The notes below the pieces were generated by a model. It had not been told where the DNA came from and ran no database searches. It saw only the letters and a list, made by a program, of their open reading frames with translations. This document shows positions 6,167 through 10,045 of a DNA stretch of 10,045 nucleotides, one piece after another; the first letter of the stretch is position 1, and the number at the start of each line of letters is the position of its first letter. The stretch lies in assembly GCA_020632885.1 (NCBI GenBank), contig JACKEQ010000082.1:1-10045 (forward strand). The letters run 5' to 3'. The translations under genes were made by a program, and so were the position numbers. The stretch is from Alphaproteobacteria bacterium (GTDB lineage Bacteria; Myxococcota_A; UBA796; GCA-2862545).

Positions 6167-6589
6167 TCAGATCGGGAGGGCGAACACCGTGGCCGCGGCG
6201 AGCAGCATCGTGAACAGGGTGCCGAGGCTGAACAGCACGGGGCTGACGAACCGGTTCGGTCCCACGAACCAGGTGATGTAGGACTCGAGCAGGGGGGCCG
6301 CCGTGAACGCGGCGTTGGCGACGATGGCACCGACGAAGACGATGTCGAGGAAGGTGAACGAGAGCCACGGCCGGAACAGGAGGGGCAGGGTGAGCAACAC
6401 GGTCCACAGGCCCAGCAGGAGGTTGTAGGCGACGCGGAGCTTCTCCCAGCGCACGACCACGGCGCCCACAGCCGCGAGGCGGGGGTCGACCTCCTGCACC
6501 GGTACCCGCGGCGCCTCGAGCACCTCGTCTGCGCGTTGGGCCTCGTGGGCCGCGCTGCGCGGCCGGGTCGCCTGGTGTTCGTGTTCCAT
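6167..6589 (-). CDS. Small membrane protein with three predicted helices, unknown function
   Basis: The 140-aa protein has a polar N-terminal tail (1-48, rich in His, Glu and Arg) and then three hydrophobic stretches: about 53-72 (VAYNLLLGLWTVLLTLPLLF), 79-99 (TFLDIVFVGAIVANAAFTAA) and 115-138 (VSPVLFSLGTLFTMLLAAAT). The sequence VRWEKLRVAYN before helix 1 gives a basic, probably cytoplasmic, membrane entry. I recognise no catalytic motif and cannot name the family. Start: ATG 6589 has no clear Shine-Dalgarno, and a GTG further in is possible. It begins 20 bases from the divergent ankyrin gene. It is codirectional with the soluble kinase downstream, although the 254-bp gap and internal promoter candidate argue against a tight operon. 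The hydrophobic pattern in a high-GC genome, in a frame otherwise free of better candidates, supports it as a real gene. Confidence 0.75.
   Translation of the reverse strand: MEHEHQATRPRSAAHEAQRADEVLEAPRVPVQEVDPRLAAVGAVVVRWEKLRVAYNLLLGLWTVLLTLPLLFRPWLSFTFLDIVFVGAIVANAAFTAAPLLESYITWFVGPNRFVSPVLFSLGTLFTMLLAAATVFALPI
6548..6564. repeat. Perfect 7-bp inverted repeat upstream of the ankyrin gene
   Basis: GGCCGCG (6548-6554) and CGCGGCC (6558-6564) flank CTG. The dyad lies inside the first codons of the small membrane gene and ends 45 bases before ATG 6610. The divergent start codons are only 20 bases apart, so control sites for either gene must fall inside coding sequence; this is one candidate. 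Coding constraint and high G+C could also produce it. Confidence 0.25.
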
Positions 6590-6597
6590 CCGTGGCT

Positions 6598-6603
6598 AAG
6601 GTG
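6598..6603 (+). promoter_or_regulatory. Ribosome binding site supporting ATG 6610
   Basis: AAGGTG lies six bases before ATG 6610. In-frame GTG codons at 6592 and 6601 are possible earlier starts but have poorer upstream sequence. GTG 6601 itself overlaps this element. Confidence 0.45.
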
Positions 6604-6609
6604 CCATCC

Positions 6610-8847
6610 ATGACGTCGCCCGTCGAGCCCGCCTCCATCGAGGCCGCCTGGATGCTCGCGCCCCGGTCGGGGGAGTCCATCCTCCGACGGCGCGTGGAGG
6701 GCGTGGGCGACCCCAGGGCATCGTGGGCGCTCCTCGAGGACGCTCTCGACCCGACCTTCCGGGCGACCGCCGCCGACCGGCGATTCCAGGTCCCGATCCA
6801 GGGCCCGCTCGACGACGGCAGCCGCGTGGACGTGCGGGAAGGCCGCCTCCGACCGGTCGCGAGGCTGCCGGCCATCGCCGTTCAGCAGGTGTGGACGGCC
6901 ATGGCCAGCGCCGCGATGGTGGAGGCCGAGCGGGCCGCCCGGGAGCTCGCACGGCGGATCTGGGCTCTGGAGGGGCTCGAGGGGGCCGCGCCCACCGAGG
7001 TGGTCTGGGCGTTCACGAGCGCGGGCCTGCGGGGCACGCGGGGCTGGAGGCCGAGCTATCCGGGCCGTTCGCTGGATGGCGTGGAGGACCCCACGGTGGC
7101 GGCTCCAGGGCTGCGGTGGCTCCTCGGCACCGTCGAGCGCGCGGCCCGGCACCAAGGGTCCGTCGACCCCTTCGAGCCGCTGTATGCGCTGTACGCGACG
7201 GGGCTCGGCTGGCTCGCGCTCAACGCGGAGAGGATCGTGCTCCAGCTCTCCCCGGATCGGCCGGGAGCCCTGCGGGGACGGGTGGATCGGGCGCGCCAGG
7301 ACCAGCTCGCCGGCGCGGTGTCCAGGGCCGACGCCGCCACCGTGCGCCGCCTCGCGGGGGCAGCGGTGGACCCCGACGCCCAGCCCTTCCTCCTCACGCT
7401 CGCAGGTACCGGACCGCGGGTCTGGCGCGGCAGGGCGGTGGAGGAGCGTGAGCGGGTCGTGCGGGAGACGACCGCCGCTCTGCTCGCCATCGGGCACGAC
7501 CCCACCCGGACGGGGTCGGGGCCCCTGGCGCTCGTGACCCGGGCGGTGGACGCGCAGAACGCCCACCCACGCTGCCTCCTGGAGGGGGGCCTGGACCCCG
7601 CGGTGCGCGACAACCGTGGGCGCACGGCCCTCCACGTGCTCGCGCGCCACTACGGTGCCGCGCGTTGCGTGCCGATCCTCGCGGAGCTCGGCGTGCCCGT
7701 GGACGGACGGGATCTGCTCGGGTGGACGCCGCTGCACACGGCCGCACAGCAGGGCCTCGAAGAGCTCGTCCGCGCGCTGCTCGACGCGGGGGCCGACCCC
7801 ACCAGCTCCACCCCGTCCGGTCACACGCCAGGCGACCTCACGACGGTCCCCACACTCCGGGCCCTGCTGCCTGGCGGGGTGGGGGCCCCGCGGCCGGCCC
7901 GGCCCGCGCCGGAGCTCCTGCCCGATGGCGATCGGGCCGTGCTCGCCGACTGGCTCATCGAGCGGGGCGACCCGCGCGGGGAGGCCATGGCGCTCGCCCG
8001 TGCCGGCCTGTTCGCGGAGGCCGAGGCCCTCCTCGAGGGCTCCCGGGAGCACTGGTACAGCCCGCTCGCCGCGGTGCACCCCGAGGTGGAGCGCGCCCTG
8101 CAGGACCCGCGGGTGACCCCGGTGTTCGCCCTCGGCTTCCTGGTGTCCCTGACCGTGCAGCCGGGCGGCCCCCTCTCCCTCGCGAAGCTGCTCCCACCGC
8201 TGCTCGGGTCGCCGCACGCCCAGCGGCTGGCGCGGGTGCAGGGTCCCATCGGCGAGCTGTCCCGCCTGGACGCCCCGTGGCTCCAGGCCCTGGAGCTCCG
8301 CGGTGTCGACGGACCCGGAGCCCTCGACCTCCGGGCGTGCCCGCGCCTCCAGGACCTCCGTCTCCGCGGGCGTCTGGACGGGGTCGCCGTGCAGGGCGGC
8401 CCGCGCGCGCTGACCCTGGAGCGCCCGCTCCTCCGCAGCGACACGCTGGCGCCGCTGCTCGCGGCCGTCGACAACCCGGGTCTCGAGTCCCTCTCCGTCA
8501 CCTGGCATCGCGCCCCGGACCCTCGGGACATCGACGATCTCGCCCGCTTCCTCCGGGCTCATCCGGACCTGCGAGAGCTCGCGATCCGCCCCGCGTCCGT
8601 CGCCGTCCTGGATGCCCTCGCCGAGCTCGCACCGGCGCTCGACGTGCTGGAGGTCGCCTCGATCTGGCCGGAGGGGGTCGAGCGGCTGGTGGACCACGCC
8701 GCCGTCCTGAGACCGCGACGCCGCCTCGAGGTCCGCGTGCTGGACCTCGAGCGGCCGGCGCGGATCCGGCTCCGACTCCGACTGATGGAGGTCTTCGGCG
8801 AGGTCGTGGTGAAGGGGGCGAGCTACCGGGCGGACGGAGGATACTGA
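6610..8847 (+). CDS. Ankyrin-repeat protein with TIGR02996-like segment and LRR-like C-terminus
   Basis: The 745-aa protein is numbered from ATG 6610. Residues 1-300 are mostly helical (AMASAAMVEAERAARELARRI near 97-117) with no motif I recognise. Ankyrin repeats cover about 302-410: a degenerate first unit, then RDNRGRTALHVLARHYGA (333-350), then LLGWTPLHTAAQQGLEELV (369-387) ending DAGADP, and a partial third opening SGHTPGDL. Residues 442-461 (RAVLADWLIERGDPRGEAMA) match the repeat-companion domain TIGR02996, which in Gemmata and myxobacteria usually precedes leucine-rich repeats. Residues about 555-685 show LRR-like phrases (LQALELRGVDGPGALDLRACPRLQDLRL, LESLSVTW, LRELAIRP). No signal peptide or transmembrane segment is visible, so it is probably a cytoplasmic binding scaffold; the partner is unknown. 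The next gene starts 15 bases downstream with its own RBS, so the two are likely cotranscribed. The ankyrin part is firm and the LRR part is by pattern. Confidence 0.88.
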   Translation: MTSPVEPASIEAAWMLAPRSGESILRRRVEGVGDPRASWALLEDALDPTFRATAADRRFQVPIQGPLDDGSRVDVREGRLRPVARLPAIAVQQVWTAMASAAMVEAERAARELARRIWALEGLEGAAPTEVVWAFTSAGLRGTRGWRPSYPGRSLDGVEDPTVAAPGLRWLLGTVERAARHQGSVDPFEPLYALYATGLGWLALNAERIVLQLSPDRPGALRGRVDRARQDQLAGAVSRADAATVRRLAGAAVDPDAQPFLLTLAGTGPRVWRGRAVEERERVVRETTAALLAIGHDPTRTGSGPLALVTRAVDAQNAHPRCLLEGGLDPAVRDNRGRTALHVLARHYGAARCVPILAELGVPVDGRDLLGWTPLHTAAQQGLEELVRALLDAGADPTSSTPSGHTPGDLTTVPTLRALLPGGVGAPRPARPAPELLPDGDRAVLADWLIERGDPRGEAMALARAGLFAEAEALLEGSREHWYSPLAAVHPEVERALQDPRVTPVFALGFLVSLTVQPGGPLSLAKLLPPLLGSPHAQRLARVQGPIGELSRLDAPWLQALELRGVDGPGALDLRACPRLQDLRLRGRLDGVAVQGGPRALTLERPLLRSDTLAPLLAAVDNPGLESLSVTWHRAPDPRDIDDLARFLRAHPDLRELAIRPASVAVLDALAELAPALDVLEVASIWPEGVERLVDHAAVLRPRRRLEVRVLDLERPARIRLRLRLMEVFGEVVVKGASYRADGGY

Positions 8848-8852
8848 CCCCC

Positions 8853-8857
8853 GGAGG
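8853..8857 (+). promoter_or_regulatory. Ribosome binding site for the reductase gene at GTG 8863
   Basis: GGAGG lies five bases before GTG 8863 in the 15-base gap after the ankyrin gene stop. It fixes the start just ahead of the Rossmann motif. Confidence 0.7.
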
Positions 8858-8862
8858 TGCCC

Positions 8863-10045
8863 GTGGGCAGGACGTTCGATGTGGTGGTGTTCGGTGCGAC
8901 GGGGTTCGCCGGCAGGTTGGTCGCCGAGTACCTGCAGGATCACCACCCCGGCCTGAAGTGGGCGATCGCCGGTCGTGATGCCGGGAAGCTCGAGGCCCTC
9001 GAGCGCGAGCTGGCCGCCAGGAACCCCGACGTCAGGCCTTCGATCCGGGTGGCCGACAGCCACGACACCGACGCCCTGGCGGCCCTCGCGGCCGAGACCC
9101 GCGTGGTGTGCACCACGGTCGGCCCCTACGCGAAGCACGGCATGCCGCTGGTCGCCGCATGCGTCGCGGCGGGCACCCATGTCTGCGACCTCACGGGCGA
9201 GCCGCAGTTCGTCCGCCGCTCCATCGACGCGCACCACGCGGCCGCCCGGGCAACCGGTGTGAAGGTCGTGCACTGCTGCGGGTTCGACAGCATCCCGAGC
9301 GACCTCGGCACCCTCGTGCTCCAGCAGGCCGCCATCGAGCGCGAGGGCGGCCCGTGCCCCGAGGTGGAGATGGTGGTGCGCTACGCCAGCGGTGGCTTCT
9401 CAGGGGGCACGCTGGCGTCGATGGCCAACGTGTTGGCGGAGGCCCGCGACCGCGACGTGCGCCGGGTCCTGGCCGACCCGTACGCCCTGTGCGACACGCG
9501 TGGCCCCGACGGGCGCGAGCAGTCCGGACCGCGCTGGTCGGCCGCCGCGGGCGTGTGGACCGCGCCGTTCGTGATGGCGGTCGTGAACGAGAAGGTCGTG
9601 CGGCGATCGAACGAGCTCCTCGGACACCGGTACGGCGAGGGGTTCCGGTACCACGAGTCCATGGCGGTGGGCCGTGGTCGCCGTGGGCGCTTGAAGGCGG
9701 TCCTGACGACCGGCGCCATCGGCGCGTTCGCGGCCGGGCTGGCCTCGCGGCGCGTCAGTCCCGTGCTCTGGCGCTTCCTGCCCGCGCCGGGCGAGGGGCC
9801 GTCCCGGGAGGCGATCGAGAAGGGCGGCTTCGGGATCCGGCTATTCGGCCTTCGCGACGGACACCCGACGGTCACGGTGGACGTGAAGGGCACCCGCGAC
9901 CCCGGGTATGGCGCGACGGCCTGCATGCTCGCCGAGGCGGCCGTGCTGCTCGCGGAGGGCGGTGGCGACGGGGAGCCCGGGGTGGGCACGCCCGCGGCCT
10001 CGCTCGGGATGCCCCTCGTGGAGCGGCTGAACGCCCGCCTCGTCA
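8863..10045 (+). CDS. Saccharopine dehydrogenase / trans-acting enoyl reductase family protein (3' end beyond window)
   Basis: From GTG 8863 the frame is open to the right edge: 394 codons, no stop. Residues 5-20 (FDVVVFGATGFAGRLV) are the NAD(P)-binding Rossmann start. VCTTVGPYAKHG (81-92) and CGFDSIPSDLG (139-149) are hallmark motifs of the saccharopine dehydrogenase-like group that includes mycobacterial trans-acting enoyl reductases and eukaryotic SCCPDH. A hydrophobic stretch near 277-293 (LKAVLTTGAIGAFAAGLA), typical of the group, may contact lipid or membrane. Family members are about 410-420 residues long, and the visible end (TPAASLGMPLVERLNARLV) matches their last helix, so only some 10-20 residues are missing. 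Known: characterised relatives reduce enoyl groups during polyketide-type lipid synthesis; most members have no assigned substrate. True lysine-pathway saccharopine dehydrogenase activity is unlikely. It is probably cotranscribed with the ankyrin gene, with no obvious functional link. Confidence 0.92.
   Translation, partial: MGRTFDVVVFGATGFAGRLVAEYLQDHHPGLKWAIAGRDAGKLEALERELAARNPDVRPSIRVADSHDTDALAALAAETRVVCTTVGPYAKHGMPLVAACVAAGTHVCDLTGEPQFVRRSIDAHHAAARATGVKVVHCCGFDSIPSDLGTLVLQQAAIEREGGPCPEVEMVVRYASGGFSGGTLASMANVLAEARDRDVRRVLADPYALCDTRGPDGREQSGPRWSAAAGVWTAPFVMAVVNEKVVRRSNELLGHRYGEGFRYHESMAVGRGRRGRLKAVLTTGAIGAFAAGLASRRVSPVLWRFLPAPGEGPSREAIEKGGFGIRLFGLRDGHPTVTVDVKGTRDPGYGATACMLAEAAVLLAEGGGDGEPGVGTPAASLGMPLVERLNARLV

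Noticed and set aside
5680..9273. A 1197-codon open frame on the minus strand running antisense to the ankyrin and reductase genes
   Set aside because: Its translation is low-complexity (Arg, Gly, Pro, Glu, His), has no domain motifs, and crosses three well-supported genes. It is explained by G+C-rich third positions of the plus-strand genes.
8863..10045. True saccharopine dehydrogenase of lysine metabolism
   Set aside because: The GFDSIPSDLG motif and the mid-protein hydrophobic segment fit the trans-acting enoyl reductase/SCCPDH-like branch. No lysine pathway genes are nearby.

Overview
The window comes from a high-GC bacterial chromosome (roughly 70% G+C by eye, with G or C at most third codon positions). 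Two Hanks-type Ser/Thr kinases lie within 3.7 kb. There is also an ankyrin protein carrying the 'ADWLxERGDPRGE' segment (repeat-companion domain TIGR02996), known mainly from Planctomycetes (Gemmata) and Myxococcota, and a PreP-like M16 peptidase with a lipobox. Together these suggest Myxococcota or a similar uncultivated lineage. That placement is inference, because there is no rRNA or other phylogenetic marker. I saw no tRNA, rRNA, CRISPR array, insertion sequence or attachment site. The window reads as ordinary chromosomal sequence.

Layout. (1) Positions 1-2171, minus strand: a 5'-complete, 3'-truncated M16C zinc metallopeptidase, probably a lipoprotein, running off the left edge. (2) A 59-bp divergent spacer, then 2231-3724 plus: a membrane-anchored Ser/Thr kinase whose extracytoplasmic C-terminus looks like a DUF4352-type beta-sandwich. 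Its stop codon overlaps the GTG start of (3), an ATP-grasp enzyme of unknown substrate at 3721-5088. These two form a translationally coupled pair. (4) Convergent to it, 14 bp away, is 5103-5912 minus: a minimal, soluble Ser/Thr kinase. An imperfect hairpin contains both stop codons and could be a bidirectional terminator. (5) A 254-bp spacer, 5913-6166, holds a weak sigma70-like promoter candidate and adjacent perfect inverted repeats just upstream of the soluble kinase. (6) Positions 6167-6589 minus: a small membrane protein with three predicted helices. (7) Starting only 20 bp from it and divergent, 6610-8847 plus is a large protein combining ankyrin repeats, a TIGR02996-like segment and an LRR-like tail. 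It is followed after 15 bp by (8), 8863 to the right edge: a saccharopine dehydrogenase/trans-acting enoyl reductase family protein that lacks only its extreme C-terminus.

Working together. The most suggestive unit is the transmembrane kinase plus ATP-grasp enzyme, one transcript in which an envelope-sensing kinase is made in step with a ligase-type enzyme. It is flanked by a divergent envelope peptidase and a convergent second kinase. No step of such a pathway can be proven from sequence alone. The ankyrin/LRR gene and the reductase probably share a transcript. All long reading frames opposite these genes are by-products of the extreme third-position G+C.
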